From Nitrospinaceae bacterium (GTDB lineage Bacteria > Nitrospinota > Nitrospinia > Nitrospinales > VA-1), in the NCBI GenBank assembly GCA_029261655.1, contig JAJDAY010000036.1, positions 57,380-121,379 of the forward strand: 64,000 bases of DNA, read 5' to 3'. The notes beneath the pieces were generated by a model, which was not told where the DNA came from, did no database searches, and saw only the letters and a program-made list of their open reading frames with translations. Every line of letters begins with the position of its first letter. Position 1 is the stretch's first letter. Below are positions 35,193 to 43,925 of this stretch, piece after piece. Made by a program: the position numbers and the translations under genes.

Positions 35193-36488
35193 ATGCAGGA
35201 AAAAACTTTCTTACAAAAAGCAATGAAAATTGTCCCCATTTCATTGGGGTTGGTGGCCATCTTCTGGTTTGGAAGCGCGGCCCTCGGTCTTTCCTCGGCG
35301 GTGCAGCAGCGCCTGTGCGGAATCGTCCTGGTCGTTATGACTTACGCACTTCTTCTCGCAATTCCGAAAACGGAATTTAAAGAGAAGACTTTTCTTCAGA
35401 ATTTAAAAATCAAAATTCCGGTCTTCATTATTCTGGCAATCGTTATATGGTTTGCGGCCGGGAGTATGGGTTTTCCAGTCTGGTGGCAAATACAGTTTGT
35501 GGCCTTTGCACTGGTGGGATTGACCTTTTTTATTCTTCTGGATTTAAGGAAAATGCAGCCCGAAAAAGGCCAGGGTCAAGCGATCATCCGCCTGATAGGC
35601 ACTTATGCCCTCGCCTCCTTCATCTTTATTACGGTCACAGCTCAACTTCCGCAGTTCGATCCTCAATATGAACTTGAAAAACTCAATAAACCTCCGATGA
35701 AACTGACCGGTCTGGCCGGACCCGAGGTGATTAAGGCCGGGCGGGAAATTTTTGAGGCCAACAAATGTTTCAACTGTCATAAAGTTTTCTGGGAAGGCAA
35801 CTCGGATCGCGGACCCAATCTGGGAACCAAGCAAATCGGGCTTTATTCTGAGGATTATATTAAAGAGCAGATTCTTGACCCGAGAGTCAAGCAGTCTCCG
35901 GGTTTTGATGATCCCAAATCCAAAAAGGCCATGCCGACCTATTATGGCGACGACATCAGTGACGACGAAATGGTCGCTCTGGTCTCCTATCTAAAAACCA
36001 TGAGAGACCCCACCCACATGCCGGTTGAAGGCAAGTTCCCCGACCAATGGACGTGGTGGGACGATGCGCAAATTATCGAAGAAGGAAAAGTGGTCTTTGA
36101 AGGTGCGGAACCTGCGACTGAAGGGTTGAACTGCGCGGTTTGTCACGGAGCGGCTGGCATTCCAATGATGACCGGCGCGCTCGACTTCAGGAATGAAAAC
36201 CAGCCTGATACCGATAAAATGCCGGATCATCTTCCCGATGTAATGCTCAAGGACTGGCCGGATGGCTTGTGGTACAAGCGGGTGACAAGAGGCGTTGTCG
36301 GCACCCCGATGGCTCCCTGGGGTATGATATTTCCGCATCTCTACCTGTGGAAAGCCGAAGCCTATGCCCGGACCTTCCATGATCCCCTGGACAAGAGAGC
36401 CGCAAAAAGGCCGGTACCGCCTGTGCCGACCAAGGAAGAAATCGAATCCTGGAAAGCGAAGGAATTGTTCCTCGATCCGCTTCTCTGA
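35193..36488 (+). CDS. Membrane-anchored diheme cytochrome c partner of the bd-like protein
   Basis: A 431-residue protein. Residues 3-124 form a tandem duplication of about 61 residues, each starting EKTFLQ and holding two hydrophobic helices; a further helix lies near 133-150. The periplasmic part has two c-type heme sites: CFNCH (192-196) and CAVCH (314-318). Likely axial Met ligands are Met247 (KAMPTYY) and a Met in GTPMAPWG near residue 379. It should pass electrons between a soluble cytochrome or quinol and the bd-like protein. A strong terminator follows 32 bases after the stop. Confidence 0.8.
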   Translation: MQEKTFLQKAMKIVPISLGLVAIFWFGSAALGLSSAVQQRLCGIVLVVMTYALLLAIPKTEFKEKTFLQNLKIKIPVFIILAIVIWFAAGSMGFPVWWQIQFVAFALVGLTFFILLDLRKMQPEKGQGQAIIRLIGTYALASFIFITVTAQLPQFDPQYELEKLNKPPMKLTGLAGPEVIKAGREIFEANKCFNCHKVFWEGNSDRGPNLGTKQIGLYSEDYIKEQILDPRVKQSPGFDDPKSKKAMPTYYGDDISDDEMVALVSYLKTMRDPTHMPVEGKFPDQWTWWDDAQIIEEGKVVFEGAEPATEGLNCAVCHGAAGIPMMTGALDFRNENQPDTDKMPDHLPDVMLKDWPDGLWYKRVTRGVVGTPMAPWGMIFPHLYLWKAEAYARTFHDPLDKRAAKRPVPPVPTKEEIESWKAKELFLDPLL

Positions 36489-36520
36489 TATTTTCGGTTC
36501 TTTGAACCTGACAATTTAAA

Positions 36521-36555
36521 GCCGACCTGAATTTCAGGTCGGCTTTTCTTTTTCC
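36521..36555 (+). terminator. Rho-independent terminator of the bd-like/cytochrome c unit
   Basis: An 11-bp near-perfect stem, GCCGACCTGAA (36521-36531) against TTCAGGTCGGC (36533-36543), is followed by TTTTCTTTTT. This is a clear intrinsic terminator for the 33034-36488 transcript. Confidence 0.85.
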
Positions 36556-36641
36556 AGATTGCGCCGTTTTGCCTGCCATATCTGGTATAATCTCCGTAAC
36601 TAATCTAAAAATAACCCGTTGCGATTTAACAGGAGTTCGGG

Positions 36642-37121
36642 ATGAGCAATATTGACGATATTATCAAACAAAATATCACCCCAGATGGCGAAGTACTCAC
36701 TCTACGGGAAAAATTCCTTGGTGTGCGGGGCATCATGCGTCTGGCAGACAATCCCGCGCTTGCCACCGTTAAAAAGCTCGTCTTACCCTCCAATCAGGCG
36801 AGCGACGAAGGGGCGGAAGCCCTGGCAAATTCACCCTATCTTGGAAACCTGGAACATTTGAATTTGAATCATAATGAAATAGGCGACGACGGCGCTATTG
36901 CCCTGGCAAATTCAGATAAACTTCCCAAGCTCAATGATTTGACTATGTTTGGAAACGCCGTTGGGGATATAGGAGCAAAAGCGTTTGCGGATTCGACCCA
37001 CAGTAAAAAATATATCAAACTGGACCTTTATAAAAACCAGTTCGGCAACGTTGGATATAAAGCGTTGACGGAGTCGGAAAATCTCAAAAATTGCGAGGAA
37101 TTGGAAATATACCGGGATTAA
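36642..37121 (+). CDS. Leucine-rich-repeat (RI-like) protein
   Basis: A 159-residue soluble protein with about four leucine-rich repeats of the ribonuclease-inhibitor/RanGAP type (for example LEHLNLNHNEIGDDGAIALAN, read as consensus L-x2-L-x-L-x2-N-x-I-G-x-x-G-x2-A-L-A). The start has a good ribosome-binding site (AGGAG). There is no export signal. Such proteins bind partners; the target here is unknown. Confidence 0.75.
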   Translation: MSNIDDIIKQNITPDGEVLTLREKFLGVRGIMRLADNPALATVKKLVLPSNQASDEGAEALANSPYLGNLEHLNLNHNEIGDDGAIALANSDKLPKLNDLTMFGNAVGDIGAKAFADSTHSKKYIKLDLYKNQFGNVGYKALTESENLKNCEELEIYRD

Positions 37122-37147
37122 AAAAGCGACTGTGGGAATAGTATTTT

Positions 37148-37441
37148 TCAGCTATTCTGCATTTCGGCCCATTGACCGGGAGTGAGTGTTTTGATCTGCA
37201 AAGCGTGGATGAGTTTTGGAGTGCCGTTGATCTGGTCATCCAACGCGCTGTACACCAGGCGCCTTTGATCAACGAGGCTGACGTTTTCAAATTTCTCGGA
37301 GACCACGGTCACACTAAAATGCCCTCCCCCTCCAGCGGCTTTATGCCCTCGGTGGAGATGGCTTTCATCAATGATAGCCACATGCTCGGCGGACAATTTT
37401 TCTTTTAAAAGGGTGTCAATAATTTCCGGTGTATTATCCAT
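37148..37441 (-). CDS. BolA family protein
   Basis: A 97-residue protein with the BolA core: the conserved HLHRGHKAAGGGGHFSVTVVS stretch (split), then RRLVYSAL and IHALQIKTLTP. BolA proteins associate with monothiol glutaredoxins in Fe-S trafficking or act as regulators. It is on the minus strand, 26 bases downstream of the zinc ribbon gene. Confidence 0.93.
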   Translation of the reverse strand: MDNTPEIIDTLLKEKLSAEHVAIIDESHLHRGHKAAGGGGHFSVTVVSEKFENVSLVDQRRLVYSALDDQINGTPKLIHALQIKTLTPGQWAEMQNS

Positions 37442-37467
37442 TCTGCTGAAATCCTTTGTGGTAAAAT

Positions 37468-37683
37468 TTATTTATCGGTGTCGGACCGCAGACCAAGTCC
37501 AGGCAAATTGAGAAAACTGTTTAAAGACTGCCCATACTTGGCGTGCACCTCATTTTCATCCGGCTTCACTAGTGGGGATTTGCATTTTGCGCATATCGGC
37601 ACCCTGGCCGAATCGTAGCTCTTTATCCGGTTTTTTACCTTGCAATTGGGGCAGGGTAAAATAATGAAGGGTGTGTTTTCCAT
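37468..37683 (-). CDS. Small zinc-ribbon protein (TrxC N-terminal-like)
   Basis: A 71-residue protein with CPNCKVKNRI and CAKCKSPLVKPDE, the two Cys pairs of the zinc ribbon found at the N-terminus of thioredoxin 2 (TrxC). The thioredoxin domain itself is missing; the rest (about 35 residues) is unrelated and ends LGLRSDTDK. It is a stand-alone domain next to bolA, which may be relevant because both families are linked to redox or Fe-S handling. Function unknown. Confidence 0.7.
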   Translation of the reverse strand: MENTPFIILPCPNCKVKNRIKSYDSARVPICAKCKSPLVKPDENEVHAKYGQSLNSFLNLPGLGLRSDTDK

Positions 37684-37736
37684 GCCCTATTTTAGCAAAT
37701 ATTTGAAATAACCCTGCAGAAATTTTAGGATCTAAT

Positions 37737-38015
37737 ATGGCACAATATCAGTCCATAAATTTCGGTTCACAAATACCTCTCAAAACCAGGATACTTCTGG
37801 GCCTGGGAGCCATTCTGATTCTGGGTCTGTTGGCTTTTTTTGCGTTCACATTTTTTCTAATCACCCTGATTTCAGGGGTTGTCCTGTTTTTTTTCAATTT
37901 ATTCCAGAAGGCCAGGGGAAATTTTGATAGCGGAGGACTGCCTCCAACCTCATCCCGTCAGGATACCTATCGGCGGCCTCATCGCGAAGACAACGATGAT
38001 GTAATTGACATCTGA
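37737..38015 (+). CDS. Small membrane protein
   Basis: A 92-residue protein with a long hydrophobic segment, about residues 18-57, that can form two helices, and a polar, Arg/Asp-rich C-terminus. Family not recognised. It starts 54 bases from the divergent zinc ribbon gene and converges with lpdA. Confidence 0.6.
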   Translation: MAQYQSINFGSQIPLKTRILLGLGAILILGLLAFFAFTFFLITLISGVVLFFFNLFQKARGNFDSGGLPPTSSRQDTYRRPHREDNDDVIDI

Positions 38016-38026
38016 CCCTTGACTCG

Positions 38027-39430
38027 CTAACCGGAGCGGTTTTTTTTGTAGATATGCGTGGATTTGCCCAAATAGGCTTCAGCGGCTTCTTTCAGTGTTT
38101 CAGAAAGTGTGGGATGAGGGTGAATGACAGAGGCCAGGTCTTTAGCCGTTGCTCCCATTTCAATCGCTAAAACAGCTTCGGCGATCAATTCTCCGGCACC
38201 GGCTCCCACAATACCCACCCCAAGAATTTTGCCGCTTCCCGATTCTAAAATCAGTTTGGTCGACCCATCGGGTCTTCCAAATGTTTGCGCCCGTCCTGAC
38301 GCGCCCCAGGGAAACCTTGAAATAGCAACCGACTTGCCTTGATCGAGCGCTTCTGTTTCAGTGAGACCGCACCAGGCAATTTCCGGATCGGTGAAAACAA
38401 CGGCGGGCATCGTCCCTTTCCCCGGATTGACAGATTGACCGAAAATGATTTCGACCACACGATGTGCTTCCCATGAGGCTTTATGAGCCAGCATGGCTCC
38501 GCCTACCACATCACCAATCGCCCAAATGGACTTATCCTCTGTTTGCAGTTGAGAGTCCACCTGGATAAAACCATTGTCATTGACTTTGACTTTGGTGCTC
38601 TCAAGACCCAATCCGTTGGAGTTGGGTTGTCGCCCCACAGAAATCAGGATACGATCGAAATCATTTTCTGTGGTTCCGCCGGATGATTCTAATTTCACGC
38701 AAACGCCATCTCCCTTTTTTCGGGCAGAAATCACTTTCGTGTTCAGTAAAATATTCTCAAAACCCTTTTTCAATCGCGCTTGCAGGGGGCGGACCAGGTC
38801 CCGGTCTGCCCCAGGGAGCAAACCATTGGTCATTTCCACAACGGTGACCTTGCTTCCAAGAGCCTCATAGACACAACCCATTTCCAGGCCGATATAACCG
38901 CCCCCCACGACCAGAAGTTTGTTTGGAATATCCTTCAATTCCAAAGCAGATGTGGAATCCATCACCCCAGGACCCAATCCGCAAAATAATTCTGGAACCA
39001 CAGGACGCGAACCCACGGCAACGATGCAATGGTCAAAAGTTATTTTTTCATTACCGGAAATTTCCAGGGTATTGGAATCCTTGAAAACACCTTGACCGTT
39101 GATGAAGTTTATCCCCCGCTGTCTGGAAAGCTGGACCAAACCGCCGGACATTTTTTGCACAACGTCATTTTTCCAGGCCCTTAATTTTTCAAGGTCGATA
39201 TTGGGTTCTCCAAACTCCAAACCCCAGGCTTTTGCTTGACGGGTTTCGTTAATGAGTTTAGCAATATGCAGGAGAGCTTTTGAAGGGATGCATCCCCGGT
39301 GCAGACAAACGCCCCCAGGTTGTGGATGAGCGTCAACCAGGGTCACTTTCATTCCCAGGTCCGCCGCCAGAAACGCGGCTGAATAACCGCCGGGTCCAGC
39401 CCCTAATACTAATAAATGTTTTGGGTTCAT
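38027..39430 (-). CDS. lpdA: Dihydrolipoyl dehydrogenase (E3)
   Basis: FAD-dependent E3 subunit of 2-oxoacid dehydrogenase or glycine cleavage complexes. The 467-residue protein shows the FAD-binding LGAGPGGYSAAFLAAD, the redox disulfide GGVCLHRGCIPSKALL, NAD-binding VVGGGYIGLEMG, and the C-terminal HPHPTLSE His-Glu pair. It overlaps the next upstream gene by 4 bases. No E1/E2 genes are nearby. Confidence 0.95.
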   Translation of the reverse strand: MNPKHLLVLGAGPGGYSAAFLAADLGMKVTLVDAHPQPGGVCLHRGCIPSKALLHIAKLINETRQAKAWGLEFGEPNIDLEKLRAWKNDVVQKMSGGLVQLSRQRGINFINGQGVFKDSNTLEISGNEKITFDHCIVAVGSRPVVPELFCGLGPGVMDSTSALELKDIPNKLLVVGGGYIGLEMGCVYEALGSKVTVVEMTNGLLPGADRDLVRPLQARLKKGFENILLNTKVISARKKGDGVCVKLESSGGTTENDFDRILISVGRQPNSNGLGLESTKVKVNDNGFIQVDSQLQTEDKSIWAIGDVVGGAMLAHKASWEAHRVVEIIFGQSVNPGKGTMPAVVFTDPEIAWCGLTETEALDQGKSVAISRFPWGASGRAQTFGRPDGSTKLILESGSGKILGVGIVGAGAGELIAEAVLAIEMGATAKDLASVIHPHPTLSETLKEAAEAYLGKSTHIYKKNRSG

Positions 39431-40014
39431 TTATGGCGTTTTCGGCTGAGTTGTTCCCATTTTTTGGGTTCGGCTTTGGTTTTGGTGTGACGAAGAATAA
39501 AATTGAAAATTACTCTGGCCTCTTTAACTTGAGTGTGAGGTCCCGTTAAGCGGGCAACCGTTGCCTTTTCCAATTCCAGAAAAGGTTGCAGTTGCCGGCC
39601 CACCTTTTTGACGATTTGAAGGTTACTCAAATCCGACGCTTTTTCAAGGTTGGATGCGCCCGGATTAATTTTCGGGCTGGCTTCTCTACCAGAAGTCTCT
39701 TTATTGACCGGGGGAATATCTGCCTGGCGGCCAAGAAAAAAATTGACCGCAAAACCTGCGGTTGCCCGGCTCACTTCCTCAAGTTGATTCGCAACCTTAT
39801 CACGGATTTTTTCCGGGGCTGAATTGACATCTATTCCAGAAAGTTGCCACTTGTTGTCGTCCGCAGTCGATTCTAAAATTCCAAGATCGGCAAAATAATG
39901 CATGAAGGCCAGGACCCCATCTTCATCCAAATCAGAAGGAGCAAATTCTTTTTCAAACCAAACGGCCCATTGTTCGAGAGCGTGAGAATCAATAAGTTTT
40001 ATTCCCGCATTCAT
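39427..40014 (-). CDS. Uncharacterised protein, coupled to lpdA
   Basis: A 195-residue soluble protein without a recognised domain. The first half is acidic; the last 60 residues are basic and end KWEQLSRKRHK. A Lys/Pro/Glu linker lies around 105-125. Its stop overlaps the lpdA start by 4 bases (ATGA-type), so translation is coupled. The gene upstream encodes the MOSC protein 6 bases away. Probably one operon MOSC-unknown-lpdA. Confidence 0.55.
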   Translation of the reverse strand: MNAGIKLIDSHALEQWAVWFEKEFAPSDLDEDGVLAFMHYFADLGILESTADDNKWQLSGIDVNSAPEKIRDKVANQLEEVSRATAGFAVNFFLGRQADIPPVNKETSGREASPKINPGASNLEKASDLSNLQIVKKVGRQLQPFLELEKATVARLTGPHTQVKEARVIFNFILRHTKTKAEPKKWEQLSRKRHK

Positions 40015-40020
40015 CCGGTA

Positions 40021-40704
40021 TTAAAACCCCTGCAAACGGAGTTGATCGTCGTTAGCAGGCTCTCCTTTTGACAAACGTTTTGTGAATGTTTCCCTCCAGC
40101 TGTCTGACAAAGCTGTGACTGATAGAATTTTGCGTATTCCCTGCCAGTTTTTTTTATTTGTGTGCATGAGGTCATTAGCAATTTCCACAGAAATCCGTAC
40201 AGGATCTTCCTCCACTCGAATAATTTCTACCCCTGCGGTCACCCATCCCGGCTGAAGTACTCGAAAATACCATCCGCTGAACCCGGTCGTTTGCACCCGG
40301 CAGGCCATGGCCTGAAAATCAAAAACCTTATTGAGCTTGTGGCAGGGTTGCCGGGGTTGAGTGCATTGCACCCTGGCTTCACCCATTTGAAAAACATCGC
40401 CGATGTGGACGGTTTTTTCTGTCCACTCAGTCACGCTCAAATTTTCTCCAAATGCTCCGGGACCTATTTTGATGTTCAATTCCTTTTCCCAGAATGAATA
40501 ATGGTCAAGGCAATAAACACAAACGGCTTTATCCCGACCTCCATGAAAACGAGGGTCGGCCACGCCGTCTCCACGAAACCCCAGGTTATCCAGAAAAATT
40601 TTTCCTTCAACCGGTTTTTTATGGATACCGGAATACATTTTTTGGTTTCCGGTGAGAACCCTTTTCTCCGGTTGACCAATATTGATTGATTTCAATGTGG
40701 ACAT
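40021..40704 (-). CDS. MOSC-domain protein (YiiM-like)
   Basis: A 227-residue protein of the YiiM-type MOSC superfamily, which binds sulfur at a conserved Cys and serves molybdenum-related or N-hydroxylated-base-reduction systems. GAFGENLSV and the Cys in CTQPRQPCHKL are characteristic, and a C-terminal helical domain (DLMHTNKKNWQGI onward) follows. Substrate unknown. Confidence 0.85.
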   Translation of the reverse strand: MSTLKSINIGQPEKRVLTGNQKMYSGIHKKPVEGKIFLDNLGFRGDGVADPRFHGGRDKAVCVYCLDHYSFWEKELNIKIGPGAFGENLSVTEWTEKTVHIGDVFQMGEARVQCTQPRQPCHKLNKVFDFQAMACRVQTTGFSGWYFRVLQPGWVTAGVEIIRVEEDPVRISVEIANDLMHTNKKNWQGIRKILSVTALSDSWRETFTKRLSKGEPANDDQLRLQGF

Positions 40705-40855
40705 CGTTTATGTCGTTTCTATAGATTCGAAGAAACCGCATTGTTCTTGAAAGTACAAAGAATACACTTTAGCAAAAATTTCATTGAAAGGCGTTGGAAA
40801 AATAGACCGGAAGGGAGGGTTCAAAAATCAGTTATTTGAAATAAAGGGACTCTAC

Positions 40856-42811
40856 TTATGGCCCTGTCAGACCCGCTTTTTTGGAATTATAAAACTGAAA
40901 GCAGTTTTTACCTTGTTTTTTGGCGAGGTATAAAGCTTCATCCGCATGTTTCATCAATACAGTACTGGTTTCCCCATCCCGTGGGTAAAGAGCCACTCCG
41001 ATGCTCAGACTGATATTCAATTCATGCTCCTGAATTTTCATCGGTTTGCGTATTTCACGCAAAATTTTATTGGCCAGATTATCTGCATCCAAGGGAGAGT
41101 TGATTTCCGAAAGCAAAAGAATAAACTCATCCCCTCCCAGCCGCGCCACGGTATCCTGACCCCTGAGACATTTTTTTAACCGGGCCGCGACTCCTTTTAA
41201 AACCAGATCTCCCGCATCATGGCCCAAATTATCATTGATGGTCTTAAAATGATCAAAATCCATAAATAGAACCGCCAACAAACTCTGGCTCCGTTGCGCA
41301 TGCGCCAATGCCATTTGCAAGCGATCGTTCAATAGAATTCGATTTGGAAGCCCGGTGAGGGCATCATGGTAAGCCATGTTTCGAATTAAATTTTCATTTC
41401 TCTTTCTCTCCAACTCCGCACCCGCTCTGGCGGCAAAAATTTTCAGGACAGAAAGAGTTCTCTGCTTTTCAAGCATTGGTTTTTTGTCCATGACCGACAA
41501 ATGTCCGTTGACTCTTAAATGCGAATCAAAACAGGGAACCGCCGCGTAACTTTTAACATTTTGTTTCCCAAGAAATGAATTGCCATTAAAAATATCATCA
41601 GCAGAGTCTGAGTTGAAAGCAACCATCCCGGCAATGACTTCCTCAAAGGGCGTATTCTTGATATTAAAAGTTTTATTATTCACAAATTCTCCGTTATCCC
41701 AACCCGCAAGAATAGAGCATTCTGAGGAATTGAGTCCTATCATCTCAGAAACAAAAGCCTTTCCCACCGGAAGTGCCAACGCCAGATTGGACACCAGAGA
41801 ACGAAAAAAGTCATCGCCGAGTTGTGAAGATGTTCCTTCTACAATGGAATGAAAAGCCACTTCGTCGTCGTGACGGCGTATTTTACTTCCAATACTTGCG
41901 GCGACTGTTTTCAATAAAGATTCTTCATTTCTTGACCACTGCCTTACAGGCTGTAAATTACCAAAAACAATGAACCCCCAAAATACTTCTTCGATAATTA
42001 TGGGAACAAAGGTGAAAGATAAAATCCCTTGATTTGGCAAAATTTTACTTGCAGGTAAAAGCAATTCTTTCATAGATATTTGGGTAAAGTTATTTTCCTT
42101 CAGAGATAAAAATATCCTGTCAAGTTCCAAACTCCCCCACGTTGTACCGGCGAAAATATCTTCATGATCTTTATCAAAAGAAATATTCTTTCTCCAGGCA
42201 AAGCATTCCAGGAATTTTTGCTTCCCATTGGCGCTGTCCATATTCTGGTAAATTTCCGCCGAATCCACCTTCAAAGCCTTGCCTAAAATTTTCAGGGCTT
42301 CCAAAATGGCGTCTTGATGATTTTTACCCGTCAACAGGATAGTAGAAGCGTCCGACACTGCCTGGAGTAGGATATCCTGAGCGTCCAGAGTGCTTTCAGC
42401 TTTAAATCGTTGATCCTTTTCCCTGTGCAACTCAAGTGCCTGGGAAATAGCATGGGAGAGAATTTTACCAGACAAGCTGGCTTTGCCAAGGTAATCCGAA
42501 GCGCCCGATTTCATAGCTTCCACCGCGGTCGCTTCATCGCCTTGACCGGTCAGAAAAATAATGGGTAACGTTAAACCCATTTTTCGAACTTCGCGAAGTA
42601 GTTCCAATCCGTTGAGATCACCCAACCTGAAATCAAAAAGACACACGCTGTATTCATTACTGTCGAGAAAGGACAAAGCATCCCGACCAGAGCGGGCCCA
42701 GTCTAAATGAAGATTGGCAGACGGAAACCCGTCCTTAACGAATTCCCGGATCAGAATGAAATCGTCTTCATCATCGTCGGCGATTAATATTCTTAAATCG
42801 TGGTTTGGCAT
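40856..42811 (-). CDS. Response regulator with GAF-type sensor region and GGDEF diguanylate cyclase
   Basis: A 651-residue c-di-GMP signalling protein. An N-terminal receiver domain (1-125) has acidic residues DDDEDD and phosphoacceptor Asp60. Two GAF-like regions follow (about 140-300 and 310-465). The C-terminal GGDEF domain has RLGGDEF intact with an RxxD inhibition site (RGQD) five residues upstream, so it should be an active, product-inhibited cyclase. No histidine kinase is adjacent. Stands alone on the minus strand. Confidence 0.9.
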   Translation of the reverse strand: MPNHDLRILIADDDEDDFILIREFVKDGFPSANLHLDWARSGRDALSFLDSNEYSVCLFDFRLGDLNGLELLREVRKMGLTLPIIFLTGQGDEATAVEAMKSGASDYLGKASLSGKILSHAISQALELHREKDQRFKAESTLDAQDILLQAVSDASTILLTGKNHQDAILEALKILGKALKVDSAEIYQNMDSANGKQKFLECFAWRKNISFDKDHEDIFAGTTWGSLELDRIFLSLKENNFTQISMKELLLPASKILPNQGILSFTFVPIIIEEVFWGFIVFGNLQPVRQWSRNEESLLKTVAASIGSKIRRHDDEVAFHSIVEGTSSQLGDDFFRSLVSNLALALPVGKAFVSEMIGLNSSECSILAGWDNGEFVNNKTFNIKNTPFEEVIAGMVAFNSDSADDIFNGNSFLGKQNVKSYAAVPCFDSHLRVNGHLSVMDKKPMLEKQRTLSVLKIFAARAGAELERKRNENLIRNMAYHDALTGLPNRILLNDRLQMALAHAQRSQSLLAVLFMDFDHFKTINDNLGHDAGDLVLKGVAARLKKCLRGQDTVARLGGDEFILLLSEINSPLDADNLANKILREIRKPMKIQEHELNISLSIGVALYPRDGETSTVLMKHADEALYLAKKQGKNCFQFYNSKKAGLTGP

Positions 42812-42949
42812 AGAGACGTTTCTATTATTGGGTGGTATGAATCAATGTTAGATTTTATTGGGGATAAAATCAATTAAATCTATAAGGCAAAGCGGCCTAA
42901 ACCCTCAAAATGATTGAAATTTCCGACTTTGGCTTTTTCTAAACGCCTG

Positions 42950-43912
42950 TTACGGCATCCACAAATACATGAAATGAGGGGACGCTTTATCGAGGTTGAG
43001 GCCGAGGTCAATATTGAGCAAATTGATGGTGGGTGAGTTGGGCACAGAGGAATACAAATTGGACTTATATTCACCGGGACGGTGATAGGTGATTACTTTT
43101 GGATCGGTAAGTCCCAGGTCCTTACCAATGCGTTCAAGGGTGTCGTCGAGATAACCGATGGCATCTATTAATTTTGCTTCCAGGGCCTGGTCGGAATTAT
43201 AAACCCGTCCATCCGCCAGCTTTCGGACGGTTTCCAAATCAAGGCTGGGGCGGTTTTTAACGATGACATCAACAAATCGGTTGTGAAAATTATCTATGGT
43301 ATTTTGAAATAATATCTTTTCTTCCGCCGTCAAAGCCCGAAGCGGTGACAGAAAATCCTTTTTATCGCCGGATTTCACGACCTCCCAATCGACTCCAATT
43401 TTTTTCATCAATCCGGAAACATCCACCTTAACAGCAATGACCCCAATACTTCCGGTGAGCGAGGTGGGGTGAGCCATCAGCGTATCGCCCGACATGGCGA
43501 TGTAATACCCTCCCGAGGCCGCAAGGTCAACAATGGAAACATAAACTTTTATCTTCGCTTTCTCTTTAAACGACATGATCTCATGATAAATAATATCACT
43601 TGAGGTCACCGTTCCGCCGGGACTGTTGACACGTATCAGCAGGGCCTTGATCTTATCGTCTTCCTCCGCCTTCATTAAAATTTCACGAACCGTTTCCACC
43701 AGTCCTTTTTTAATAGGGAACCCGGTAATGGTGCGTTGATCCTGATTGCTGATGAGCCCCTGGATATCCAGAAGAAGAATCTTGTCAGAGCCTTTGCCCA
43801 TGAGGGTTTTCTCTTCCATCGGCTTGATCTGAGGGCCAATATTAAAAGAAGCGCATCCTGAGAAGACAACCATCAATGCGCCAACAATGGCAATTCTGAT
43901 AAAAGGTTTCAT
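42950..43912 (-). CDS. sppA: Signal peptide peptidase SppA (36K type)
   Basis: A 320-residue ClpP-fold serine protease that degrades cleaved signal peptides. An N-terminal lipoprotein-like signal (FSGCAS) could lipid-anchor it in the membrane. The nucleophile Ser lies in LAASGGYYIA and the catalytic Lys downstream in the C-terminal part. Motif RVNSPGGTVTSSD is typical. The next gene (43926-44852) lies 13 bases upstream and is probably co-transcribed. Confidence 0.9.
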   Translation of the reverse strand: MKPFIRIAIVGALMVVFSGCASFNIGPQIKPMEEKTLMGKGSDKILLLDIQGLISNQDQRTITGFPIKKGLVETVREILMKAEEDDKIKALLIRVNSPGGTVTSSDIIYHEIMSFKEKAKIKVYVSIVDLAASGGYYIAMSGDTLMAHPTSLTGSIGVIAVKVDVSGLMKKIGVDWEVVKSGDKKDFLSPLRALTAEEKILFQNTIDNFHNRFVDVIVKNRPSLDLETVRKLADGRVYNSDQALEAKLIDAIGYLDDTLERIGKDLGLTDPKVITYHRPGEYKSNLYSSVPNSPTINLLNIDLGLNLDKASPHFMYLWMP

Positions 43913-43925
43913 CCGAATCCTCGAT

